Shown: in pieces, positions 55,015 to 64,000 of the stretch
Numbering within the stretch: position 1 is the stretch's first letter
Layout of the letters: every line of letters begins with the position of its first letter
Source of the DNA: Sulfuritalea hydrogenivorans sk43H
GTDB lineage: Bacteria; Pseudomonadota; Gammaproteobacteria; Burkholderiales; Rhodocyclaceae
Direction of reading: 5' to 3'
Assembly (NCBI RefSeq): GCF_000828635.1
Contig: NZ_AP012547.1
Coordinates: forward strand, 1,054,001-1,118,000
DNA: 64,000 nt
Position numbers and translations under genes: made by a program
Notes under the pieces: model-generated
Told to the model about the DNA's origin: nothing
Database searches by the model: none
What the model saw: only the letters and a program-made list of their open reading frames with translations

Positions 55015-55872
55015 TCACGGCAAGACCGGTTGCAGGAATCCGTCGAACTGCCGGATCCAGTCTTCCCGGCCGAAGACGAAACCGTCATTGTGGCCGCCCT
55101 CGACTTCCAGAAACTGTTTCGGCGGCCGGGCGGCTTCGAACAGGCGCCGGCCGTGGGTGTAGGGAATGATGTCGTCGTTGCGGCTGTGGATCACCAGCAG
55201 CGGACACGCAATTTCCTCCAGGCGCGCGAGGCTGTCATAGCGGATGTGGGCGAGCCAGTGTATCGGCAGCAGCGGATACAGTTCGGCGCCCAAGTCGGGG
55301 ACGGAGGTGAAGGTCGAGGCAAGCACCAGCGCGGCAGGATGCGTCTTTGCCGCCAGTTGCGCGGCCACGCCGCCTCCCAATGACTCGCCGAAGAGGACGA
55401 TGCGGCCGGCAGGAAACCCGAGTACTTGTGTCGCATGGAGCCACGCCGCTTCGGCATCACGATAGGTGCCTTGCTCTGACGGGCTGCCGCTGCTCTTGCC
55501 GTAGCCGCGGTAATCCATGATCAGCGTCGCCAGGCCGAGGTCATGGAACATGCGCAGATAGTCGAGCCGGTGAGCGATGTTGCCGGCATTGCCGTGGAAG
55601 AAGACCACGAGGCCGCGCGCCTCGCGTTTCGTGCCGGCCGGCACAAACCAGCCGTCGAGGTTTTCGCCGTCGGCAGTCGTCAGCTTCAGCGGGGTAAATG
55701 GCAGACCGATATCGGTCGGGCTGGCGCGGTAGTCGCGATCGATCTCGGGCAGGAAAACCATGGAACCCTGCCTGAAATAGATCAGGGCCATCAGGCCGAG
55801 ATAAATCAGCAGAACGATCTGGAGTGCCGACCAAAACATCGAGGAGAGCTTTCCGGGGTGCCGAGCGGTCAT
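55015..55872 (-). CDS. Membrane-anchored alpha/beta hydrolase
   Basis: A 285-residue protein with one N-terminal hydrophobic helix (LQIVLLIYLGLMALIYF) and an alpha/beta hydrolase domain. It has the oxyanion segment FFHGNAGNIAHR, nucleophile elbow GESLGG, aspartate in SRNDDIIP and histidine in GGHNDGF. This is the YfhR/BEM46-like group, with unknown substrates. It converges with the LysR gene. Confidence 0.85.
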   Translation of the reverse strand: MTARHPGKLSSMFWSALQIVLLIYLGLMALIYFRQGSMVFLPEIDRDYRASPTDIGLPFTPLKLTTADGENLDGWFVPAGTKREARGLVVFFHGNAGNIAHRLDYLRMFHDLGLATLIMDYRGYGKSSGSPSEQGTYRDAEAAWLHATQVLGFPAGRIVLFGESLGGGVAAQLAAKTHPAALVLASTFTSVPDLGAELYPLLPIHWLAHIRYDSLARLEEIACPLLVIHSRNDDIIPYTHGRRLFEAARPPKQFLEVEGGHNDGFVFGREDWIRQFDGFLQPVLP

Positions 55873-55930
55873 CAATGGATCACATCCAGGCGGGTTTTCG
55901 CAGGCCAGTCAGGCGACTACTCTAACCCAC

Positions 55931-55967
55931 AAAAAAATGCCGCACCGGTTTCCCGGTGCGGCATTCT
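55931..55967 (-). terminator. Terminator of aceA
   Basis: A perfect 12-bp stem ATGCCGCACCGG/CCGGTGCGGCAT; on the minus strand it is followed by TTTTTTT, directly after the aceA stop. Confidence 0.92.
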
Positions 55968-55990
55968 TGCGAATGCTGTCCGCTTGCTGC

Positions 55991-57301
55991 TTAGTGGAAC
56001 TGCTCTTCTTCGGTCGAGCCGGTCAGCGCCTTGACGCTGGACGAACCACCCTGGATCACGGTGGTGACGTCGTCGAAGTAGCCGACGCCGACTTCCTGCT
56101 GGTGCGAAACGAAGGTGTAGCCCTTGTCGCGTGCGGCGAATTCCGGCTCCTGCACCATGTTCACGTAGTGCTTCATGCCTTCGCCGCGGGCGTAGGCGTG
56201 GGCGAACTGGAAGGTGTTGAACCAGTTGATATGGATGCCGGCCAAGGTGATGAACTGGTACTTGTAGCCGAGCGCCGAGAGTTCTTCCTGGAAGGAGGCG
56301 ATCTGCGAGTCGGACAGGTTCTTCTTCCAGTTGAAGGATGGCGAGCAGTTGTAGGACAGCAGCTTGCCGGGGCAGGCGGCGAGCACGGCCTGGGCGAATT
56401 CGCGGGCGAAACCGATATCCGGCACGCCGGTTTCACACCACACCAGATCGGCGTAGGGTGCGTAGGCGATGCCCCGGCTGATCGACTGTTCGAGGCCGTT
56501 CTTGACGCGATAGAAGCCTTCCTGGGTGCGCTCGCCGGTGATGAAGGGCTTGTCGTTGGCGTCGTAGTCGCTGGTGATCAGGTTCGCGGCCTCGGCATCG
56601 GTACGGGCCAGGATGATGGTCGGCACGCCCATGGTGTCGGCGGCGAAACGGGCGGAGATGAGCTTTTCAACGGCTTCACGGGTAGGAACGAGCACCTTGC
56701 CGCCCATGTGGCCGCACTTCTTCACGGCGGCCAGCTGGTCTTCGAAGTGCACACCGGCGGCACCGGCAGCGATCATGTTCTTCATCAGTTCGAAGGCGTT
56801 GAGCACGCCGCCGAAACCGGCCTCGGCGTCAGCCACGATCGGCAGGAAGAAGTCGATGTATTCCTTGTCGCCCGGATTGATGCCGCGGCTCCACTGGATT
56901 TCGTCAGCGCGCTTGAACGTGTTGTTGATGCGGCGGACCATGGTCGGCACCGAGTCATAGGCGTACAGCGACTGGTCCGGGTACATGGTTTCGGAAGTGT
57001 TGCCGTCGGCGGCGACCTGCCAGCCCGACAGATAGACGGCCTCAAGGCCGGCCTTGGCTTGCTGCATGGCCTGACCGGCACTGATGGCGCCGAAGGCATT
57101 GACGTAGCCCTTCTTGGCACCGCCATTGACCTTGGCCCACAGGGTTTCGGCACCGCGCTTGGCCAGCGTGTATTCGATGGGAAGGGAGCCGCGCAGGCGA
57201 ACTACGTCTTCAGCGGAGTAACCGCGCTTGACGCCTTTCCAGCGGGGATTCTCTTTCCAGTCCTTTTCCAGGGCTGCGACTTGTGCTTTGCGATCGGTCA
57301 T
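55991..57301 (-). CDS. aceA: Isocitrate lyase
   Basis: A 436-residue enzyme that splits isocitrate into glyoxylate and succinate, the first step of the glyoxylate shunt. The catalytic loop KKCGHMGGK and the segments [14 protein letters not shown] and [10 protein letters not shown] are intact. It starts at [15 protein letters not shown] with GAGGA 7 bases upstream. A likely promoter and two identical palindromes lie upstream. aceB is nearby, and icd/aceK are 4-5 kb away. Confidence 0.97.
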   Translation of the reverse strand: MTDRKAQVAALEKDWKENPRWKGVKRGYSAEDVVRLRGSLPIEYTLAKRGAETLWAKVNGGAKKGYVNAFGAISAGQAMQQAKAGLEAVYLSGWQVAADGNTSETMYPDQSLYAYDSVPTMVRRINNTFKRADEIQWSRGINPGDKEYIDFFLPIVADAEAGFGGVLNAFELMKNMIAAGAAGVHFEDQLAAVKKCGHMGGKVLVPTREAVEKLISARFAADTMGVPTIILARTDAEAANLITSDYDANDKPFITGERTQEGFYRVKNGLEQSISRGIAYAPYADLVWCETGVPDIGFAREFAQAVLAACPGKLLSYNCSPSFNWKKNLSDSQIASFQEELSALGYKYQFITLAGIHINWFNTFQFAHAYARGEGMKHYVNMVQEPEFAARDKGYTFVSHQQEVGVGYFDDVTTVIQGGSSSVKALTGSTEEEQFH

Positions 57302-57359
57302 GTTCAATCCTCTGAGGGTCATTGTCGAAGGGGATGCTCCAAGCGGGAGCGGTGCCGAC

Positions 57360-57388
57360 AGTATAAAGAGGATTTTGCGATGCAGCAA
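57360..57388 (-). promoter_or_regulatory. Candidate promoter of aceA
   Basis: Minus-strand TTGCTG (57383-57388) and TATACT (57360-57365) with a 17-base spacer, about 60 bases before the start codon. A palindrome abuts the -35 box. Confidence 0.55.
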
Positions 57389-57406
57389 TAGTCTTATATA
57401 AGACTA
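57389..57406. promoter_or_regulatory. Operator-like palindrome 1 (aceA proximal)
   Basis: TAGTCTTATATAAGACTA, a perfect 18-bp palindrome adjoining the aceA -35 box. Its 14-bp centre GTCTTATATAAGAC is repeated exactly at 57510. It looks like a dimeric-regulator site, perhaps of the GntR type. Confidence 0.75.
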
Positions 57407-57507
57407 GCCGATTTTCTTTTTTTGTTATTTAACAAGCCACTGGGGGTCGCATTTCGTAATGCGAGAAGCGTTTCGCGATAATAAAGGCGCTTTGGCTTTG
57501 TTGATAT

Positions 57508-57525
57508 ATGTCTTATATAAGACAT
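57508..57525. promoter_or_regulatory. Operator-like palindrome 2 (aceA distal)
   Basis: ATGTCTTATATAAGACAT, a perfect 18-bp palindrome with the same 14-bp centre as 57389-57406. The centres are 119 bp apart. It sits just past the rraA stop codon. Confidence 0.75.
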
Positions 57526-57528
57526 TGG

Positions 57529-58008
57529 CTAATGAAGGGGCGTAGCGCTGACAATGACGCCGTCTTCGTCCGCATAGAGCCATTCGTCAGGAGTGAATGT
57601 CACTCCGCCAAAGGTAACCGGAATATCGCTTTCGCCGACGTTTTTCTTTACGGTTTTCATCGGATGGGTGTCGATCGCAAATACGCCGATATCCATCTCG
57701 CCGATTGCGCGGGAATCACGAATGCAGCCATAGACGATCACGCCGGCCCAGCCGTTCTTGACGCCCAGCGCCGCGAGTTGGTCGCCGACCAGGGCGCGTC
57801 GCAAACTGCCCCCGCCATCGATCACGAGAACGCGGCCCTCGCCAGGGGATTCGAGTGCCTTTCTGACCAGTGAGTTGTCTTCAAAAAGCTTGAGTGTGGC
57901 AATGCGGCCAAAAAAGGCGGTACGCCCGCCAAAACTGTTGAACATGGGTTCAACGACACGTACCTTTTCTTCATGGGCGTCGCAGAGATCGGTGGTAAGC
58001 AAGTCCAT
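57529..58008 (-). CDS. rraA: RraA-like protein (ribonuclease E inhibitor/aldolase family)
   Basis: A 159-residue protein with the family signature GDQLAALGVKNGWAGVIVYG followed by IRDS. The family includes RNase E activity regulators and HMG/CHA aldolases, which share the G-D-x20-R-x-D pattern; the short length fits RraA. It is transcribed with the same polarity as aceA, but the gap has its own promoter and palindromes. Confidence 0.85.
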   Translation of the reverse strand: MDLLTTDLCDAHEEKVRVVEPMFNSFGGRTAFFGRIATLKLFEDNSLVRKALESPGEGRVLVIDGGGSLRRALVGDQLAALGVKNGWAGVIVYGCIRDSRAIGEMDIGVFAIDTHPMKTVKKNVGESDIPVTFGGVTFTPDEWLYADEDGVIVSATPLH

Positions 58009-58071
58009 GGCGTAGCGCTAAACAATGAAAAAGGGGAAAGGCCCCGGCAGCGACACTACATTCGCACCTTG

Positions 58072-60347
<2,276 letters not shown>

Positions 60348-60348
<1 letters not shown>

Positions 60349-60668
60349 CAATTTTCCTCCATCACGCAAGCCAGCGGATGCTGGTGTCGACGTGCAAATT
60401 CGCTCACCTGCTCAACTTTGGTCGCAGCTACATCACGAGGATACACTCCACAGGCACCCTTTCCTTCGCGATGAACCTTGAGCATGACTTGCGTCGATTG
60501 CTCGCGCGACAAACCAAAAAACTTCTCCAGCACCACTACGACGAAGTCCATCGGAGTGAAATCGTCATTGAGCAGCAATACCTTGTACATCGGTGGCGGC
60601 TTGGTGCGGCTCTGTTCCGGTGCCAATGCGGCACTATCCCCCGGCCCGACTTGCTTGCGTGTAACCAT
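60348..60668 (-). CDS. clpS: ATP-dependent Clp protease adaptor ClpS
   Basis: A 106-residue adaptor that brings N-degron substrates to ClpA. The core [20 protein letters not shown], then [20 protein letters not shown] and [12 protein letters not shown], is standard. A variable N-terminal extension of about 25 residues is present. It is the first gene of the clpSA operon. Confidence 0.97.
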
Positions 60669-61031
60669 GAATTGATTCTAATGTGATTCCCGTACAGTTC
60701 AACACCACGAAAAGGAGGGGAATAGGGCATCGATAAATGTGAATTTTGGGGTGATTTTCATATATGCAAGGGTCCCGCATGTGCGATGCAGCATCGAAAG
60801 TTGTTGACGCTGCTTGACAATGTGCGTAAAACGCGCAAGGTGTTTAGTTCAAATTCCCTCGCAGTGACCTTCGGTCGTCTCACAGTCTGTCAGTTTGCAG
60901 CTCCTCTGAATCGCCGCTTGGCCCCCTCTGCTATTTCGAAATTGAGCTTTAAACATGCCCCGGCCGGGGTGCGGTGTTTTGCAGCCCGCAGCGGTGGCCG
61001 ATTCGTTCGTTTTTGATTAAGGAAAAGTTAC
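60669..61031 (+). other. Intergenic region with cold-shock gene promoter and long leader
   Basis: A gap of 363 bases. Divergent clpS sequences are on the left. A candidate promoter TTGACG (60804-60809), 17 bases, TAAAAC (60827-60832) would give an untranslated leader of about 190 bases for the cold-shock gene, with a good AAGGAAA ribosome site before its ATG. Long structured leaders are normal for cspA-type genes. Confidence 0.5.
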
Positions 61032-61235
61032 ATGGCAACTGGTACTGTTAAGTGGTTCAACGACGCCAAAGGTTTTGGCTTTATTACCCCGGATGACGGC
61101 AGCGAAGATCTGTTCGCGCATTTCTCGGCCATCAACATGGCTGGGTTCAAGTCCCTCAAGGAAGGCGACAAGGTGACTTTTGACGTGGTGCAAGGCCCCA
61201 AAGGCAAGCAGGCGTCGAACATTCAGAAGCCTTGA
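61032..61235 (+). CDS. Cold-shock protein, CspA family
   Basis: A 67-residue single cold-shock domain starting [21 protein letters not shown]1 (KGFGFIT) and RNP2 (DLFAHFS) are intact, so it binds single-stranded nucleic acid. Which csp paralogue it is cannot be told. It has a long leader and a strong terminator. Confidence 0.97.
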   Translation: MATGTVKWFNDAKGFGFITPDDGSEDLFAHFSAINMAGFKSLKEGDKVTFDVVQGPKGKQASNIQKP

Positions 61236-61278
61236 TGTCCTGATCATTTCGGCGGCCGGATAATTTCGGCTCCGAAAG

Positions 61279-61321
61279 AACAAAGCCCGTCCGACGTAAG
61301 AATCGGACGGGCTTTGTTTTT
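61279..61321. terminator. Terminator between csp and icd
   Basis: AAAGCCCGTCCGA pairs with TCGGACGGGCTTT around CGTAAGAA, followed by GTTTTT. It follows the cold-shock gene and also lies past the convergent icd. Confidence 0.92.
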
Positions 61322-61344
61322 AGTGCGGCTAGCCGCTTCGTGGC

Positions 61345-62574
61345 TTACATCCGGTCAATCATCGCCTGGCCGAACGCCGAGCATTTCACTTCCTTGGCAC
61401 CTTCCATGAGGCGTGCAAAGTCGTAGGTCACAACTTTGTCGCCGATGGCCGCTTCCATTGACTTGATGATGAGATCGGCGGCTTCCACCCAGCCCATGTG
61501 GCGCAACATCATTTCTGCCGAAAGGATGAGGGAACCGGGATTTACGTAGTCCTTGCCGGCGTATTTCGGCGCTGTGCCGTGAGTGGCCTCGAAACAGGCG
61601 TACAAATCGGAAATGTTGGCGCCCGGGGCAATGCCAATGCCGCCAACCTGGGCTGCCAATGCATCGGAAATGTAGTCGCCATTGAGGTTGAGCGTGGCGA
61701 TGACGTCATACTCGGCCGGGCGCAACAATATCTGCTGCAGGAAGGCGTCGGCAATGGCGTCCTTGATGACGATGCCGTTGGGCAGCTTCAACCACGGGCC
61801 GCCGTCGATTTCCACACCGCCGAATTCGTTCTTCGCCAGAGCATATGCCCAGTCACGGAAACCGCCCTCCGTGTACTTCATGATGTTGCCCTTGTGCACA
61901 ATCGTCACGGACTTGCGCTTGTTGGCAATCGCGTAGTTCACGGCTGCGCGCATCAGACGCTCGGTGCCTTCACGCGAAACCGGCTTGATGCCAATGCCAG
62001 AGGTGTTGGGGAAGCGAATCTTTGTTACGCCCATTTCCTCCTGGAGGAACTTGATCAGCTTCCTGGCGGGCGCCGATTCGGCCTGCCACTCGATGCCGCA
62101 GTAAATGTCTTCGGTGTTCTCGCGGAAGATCACCATGTCGGTCTTGCTTGGATCCTTGAGCGGGGAGGGGATGCCCCTGAAGTAGCGTACAGGCCTCACG
62201 CACTGGTACAAATCCATTTCCTGCCGCAAGGCGACATTGAGCGAACGGATACCGCCCCCGACCGGGGTGGTCAACGGCCCCTTGATGGAGACAGAGTATT
62301 CCTTGCAAGCAGTGATTGTCTCCGCCGGCAGCCAGACATCCGGGCCGTACAGCCGGGTGGCCTTTTCTCCGGCATAGACCTCCATCCATGAAATCTTGCG
62401 CTTGCCGCCGTAGGATTTCTGTACGGCGGCATCCACCACTTTTTGCATGACTGGCGTGATGTCCACACCAATGCCGTCGCCTTCGATGAAGGGAATGACC
62501 GGATTGTCGGGAATCGGCTGACCTGGAATGATTTTCTGGCCTTGTGCGGGAACCTTGATAAGGGAAGTGCTCAT
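61345..62574 (-). CDS. icd: Isocitrate dehydrogenase, NADP-type
   Basis: A 409-residue TCA-cycle enzyme starting [15 protein letters not shown], with [13 protein letters not shown], whose serine is the AceK phosphorylation site, [13 protein letters not shown], and [17 protein letters not shown]. It is close to the E. coli type in length and sequence. It is divergent from aceK, its own kinase/phosphatase, with 159 bases between. Confidence 0.96.
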   Translation of the reverse strand: MSTSLIKVPAQGQKIIPGQPIPDNPVIPFIEGDGIGVDITPVMQKVVDAAVQKSYGGKRKISWMEVYAGEKATRLYGPDVWLPAETITACKEYSVSIKGPLTTPVGGGIRSLNVALRQEMDLYQCVRPVRYFRGIPSPLKDPSKTDMVIFRENTEDIYCGIEWQAESAPARKLIKFLQEEMGVTKIRFPNTSGIGIKPVSREGTERLMRAAVNYAIANKRKSVTIVHKGNIMKYTEGGFRDWAYALAKNEFGGVEIDGGPWLKLPNGIVIKDAIADAFLQQILLRPAEYDVIATLNLNGDYISDALAAQVGGIGIAPGANISDLYACFEATHGTAPKYAGKDYVNPGSLILSAEMMLRHMGWVEAADLIIKSMEAAIGDKVVTYDFARLMEGAKEVKCSAFGQAMIDRM

Positions 62575-62733
62575 GCCTGCTCCGTTATTTGTGTGTTGAA
62601 AATCGAGAGGGATGCGGGATAGACCGAGGTCGATTATCCTCCAAATCACACCGTGCTGCTGTCGGCTTCGTCGTCAGGCGATGGCTGTGCTCGCTGGTAG
62701 AATCGATTCGGTTCGCCTACCGAGATTTTCTTC

Positions 62734-64000
62734 ATGGCCGCCGATCCCTCCGATACCCTGATCGCCGAATCCATCGCCAATGTTCTTGTCGATGGATTCA
62801 ACAAGCACTATCGCCTGTTTCATGAAAGTTCGGCGCTTGCCAAGCAACGCTTCGAAGAGGCGCAGTGGCCGGAGGCGCAGCAGGCAGTTCGGGACCGCAT
62901 CCAGTTTTATGACGATCGCGTCAAGGAGACCACGGACAAACTCCATCGCGCGTTCAACGCCGACAGCTTGAGCGACACCGTCTGGCAGCAGGCGAAGCTC
63001 CAGTACATAGGTTTGCTGACCAACCACAAGCAGCCCGAGTTGGCGGAAACATTCTTCAATTCGGTGTTTTGCCAGATTCTTCATCGAACCTATTTCCACA
63101 ACGATTTCATTTTCGTACGCCCGGCGGTGTCTACCGAATACATCGAGTCCGAGCCGCCAACCTATCGTTGCTACTATCCGAATGAAGCGGGTTTTCGCAC
63201 GTCGATTCGTCAAGTGTTTGTCGATTTTGGCTGGACGAGGGAATTTGACGACCTGGATCGGGATGTCGACTTCATTTTGCGCAGCATTGAATCTCATCTC
63301 GAAACCGTTCCGGCTCGTGAGGCCAACCTGCAGATACAGGTACTCAACTCGGCTTTCTATCGCAACAAGGGCGCCTATGTAATCGGCAAGGCCGTCAATG
63401 GTGCGTTTGAGTATCCATTTACTGTTCCCGTACTGCATTCGCCGGATGGCAAGCTCTATCTGGATACGATCATTCTTGACGCCTGGCGGATCGGAGTGCT
63501 GTTTTCACTTTCGCGCGCCTACTTCATGGTCGATATGGAAGTACCTTCGGGCTACGTCCAGTTTTTGCGGTCGATCATGCCCAACAAGCCGCGCTCGGAG
63601 CTTTACACCATGCTCGGCCTGGGCAAGCAGGGCAAGACGATGTTTTTCCGAGACCTGATATTTCATTTGCATCATTCGGCAGACCAGTTCATCGTCGCGC
63701 CCGGCATACGCGGCCTGGTCATGCTGGTGTTTACCCTGCCGTCCTACCCCTATGTGTTCAAGGTCATCAAGGACGTTTTCGGCAGTTCGAAGGAGGTCGA
63801 TCACGACACGGTACGGCGCAAGTATCAACTGGTGAAGCAGGTCGATCGCGTCGGCCGCATGGCGGACACCCTCGAGTTTTCAAAAGTAGCCCTGCCGCGC
63901 AAGCGTTTTTCGCAGGAATTGATCGATGAACTCTACAAGGAAGTGCCGTCCCTGATCGAAGAAGATGGCGACGACCTGATCATCAAGCATCTTTACATCG
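62734..64000 (+). CDS. aceK: Isocitrate dehydrogenase kinase/phosphatase AceK (partial)
   Basis: The first 422 codons; the gene runs off the right edge (family length about 580 residues). It starts MAADPSDTLIAESIANVLVDG. The regulatory N-domain (FHNDFIFVRPAVSTEYIES) leads to the ATP-binding APGIRGLVMLVFTLPSYPYV and FKVIKD, which is the family signature. AceK phosphorylates Icd during growth on acetate, sending isocitrate to aceA. No frameshift is visible. Confidence 0.95.
   Translation, partial: MAADPSDTLIAESIANVLVDGFNKHYRLFHESSALAKQRFEEAQWPEAQQAVRDRIQFYDDRVKETTDKLHRAFNADSLSDTVWQQAKLQYIGLLTNHKQPELAETFFNSVFCQILHRTYFHNDFIFVRPAVSTEYIESEPPTYRCYYPNEAGFRTSIRQVFVDFGWTREFDDLDRDVDFILRSIESHLETVPAREANLQIQVLNSAFYRNKGAYVIGKAVNGAFEYPFTVPVLHSPDGKLYLDTIILDAWRIGVLFSLSRAYFMVDMEVPSGYVQFLRSIMPNKPRSELYTMLGLGKQGKTMFFRDLIFHLHHSADQFIVAPGIRGLVMLVFTLPSYPYVFKVIKDVFGSSKEVDHDTVRRKYQLVKQVDRVGRMADTLEFSKVALPRKRFSQELIDELYKEVPSLIEEDGDDLIIKHLYI

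Overview
The window is a piece of betaproteobacterial chromosome. The 16S rRNA and the gene order (rnfABCDGE-nth; ndk-rlmN-pilW-rodZ-ispG-hisS-bamB-der-hfq-hflXKC-hisZ-purA) point to the Rhodocyclales, perhaps a Sulfuritalea/Sterolibacterium-like lineage. The genus is inference only. Most of it is GC-rich, compact housekeeping sequence, with genes often joined by 1-14 bp overlaps.

Layout. 1-4.5 kb: the 3' end of a GspE/PilB-type ATPase gene, an AT-richer operon of three small lipoproteins, a Tat-signal FecR protein, a VWA protein, and a GxxExxY gene framed by a 27-bp inverted repeat. 4.5-11.8 kb: a MoxR ATPase, DUF1841, endonuclease III and the complete Rnf complex, all on the minus strand. 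11.9-18.7 kb: pyrD, then a complete rRNA operon (16S, tRNA-Ile, tRNA-Ala, 23S, 5S) with promoter, boxA elements, processing stems and terminator. The 23S carries a long extra hairpin in the helix-25 region. 18.8-26.6 kb: accA, tilS, and a two-component system divergent from a DctPQM TRAP transporter. 26.8-44.7 kb: the long housekeeping string from ndk to rnr, with tRNA-Leu antisense just before rnr. 44.8-47.7 kb: rpmB/rpmG, radC, coaBC, dut. 47.7-52.0 kb: c-type cytochromes, a flavocytochrome c sulfide dehydrogenase pair and a NapC/NirT protein fused to a second haem domain. 52.4-64 kb: malate synthase, a LysR regulator, a hydrolase, isocitrate lyase, rraA, clpA/clpS, a cold-shock gene, icd and the start of aceK.

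How the genes fit together. The last 12 kb hold the glyoxylate shunt (aceA, aceB) and its branch-point control (icd plus the isocitrate dehydrogenase kinase/phosphatase AceK). The TRAP transporter and its sensor suggest C4-dicarboxylate or similar organic-acid uptake. Rnf links ferredoxin and NADH pools to ion gradients. The cytochrome cluster suggests periplasmic oxidation of sulfide or another sulfur compound, with electrons moving through c-type haems to or from the quinone pool.

The least explained signal is a dispersed, non-palindromic 24-base motif with the core GCCAGCGCCGAC. It occurs nine times. Five copies are intergenic, each just downstream of a gene and all in the same orientation relative to that gene. 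Other unusual points are the inverted-repeat-bounded GxxExxY cassette, two identical 14-bp palindromes around the aceA promoter, the NapC-haem fusion beside the sulfide dehydrogenase genes, the expanded 23S helix, and a tRNA-Leu promoter that overlaps the likely start codon of rnr.
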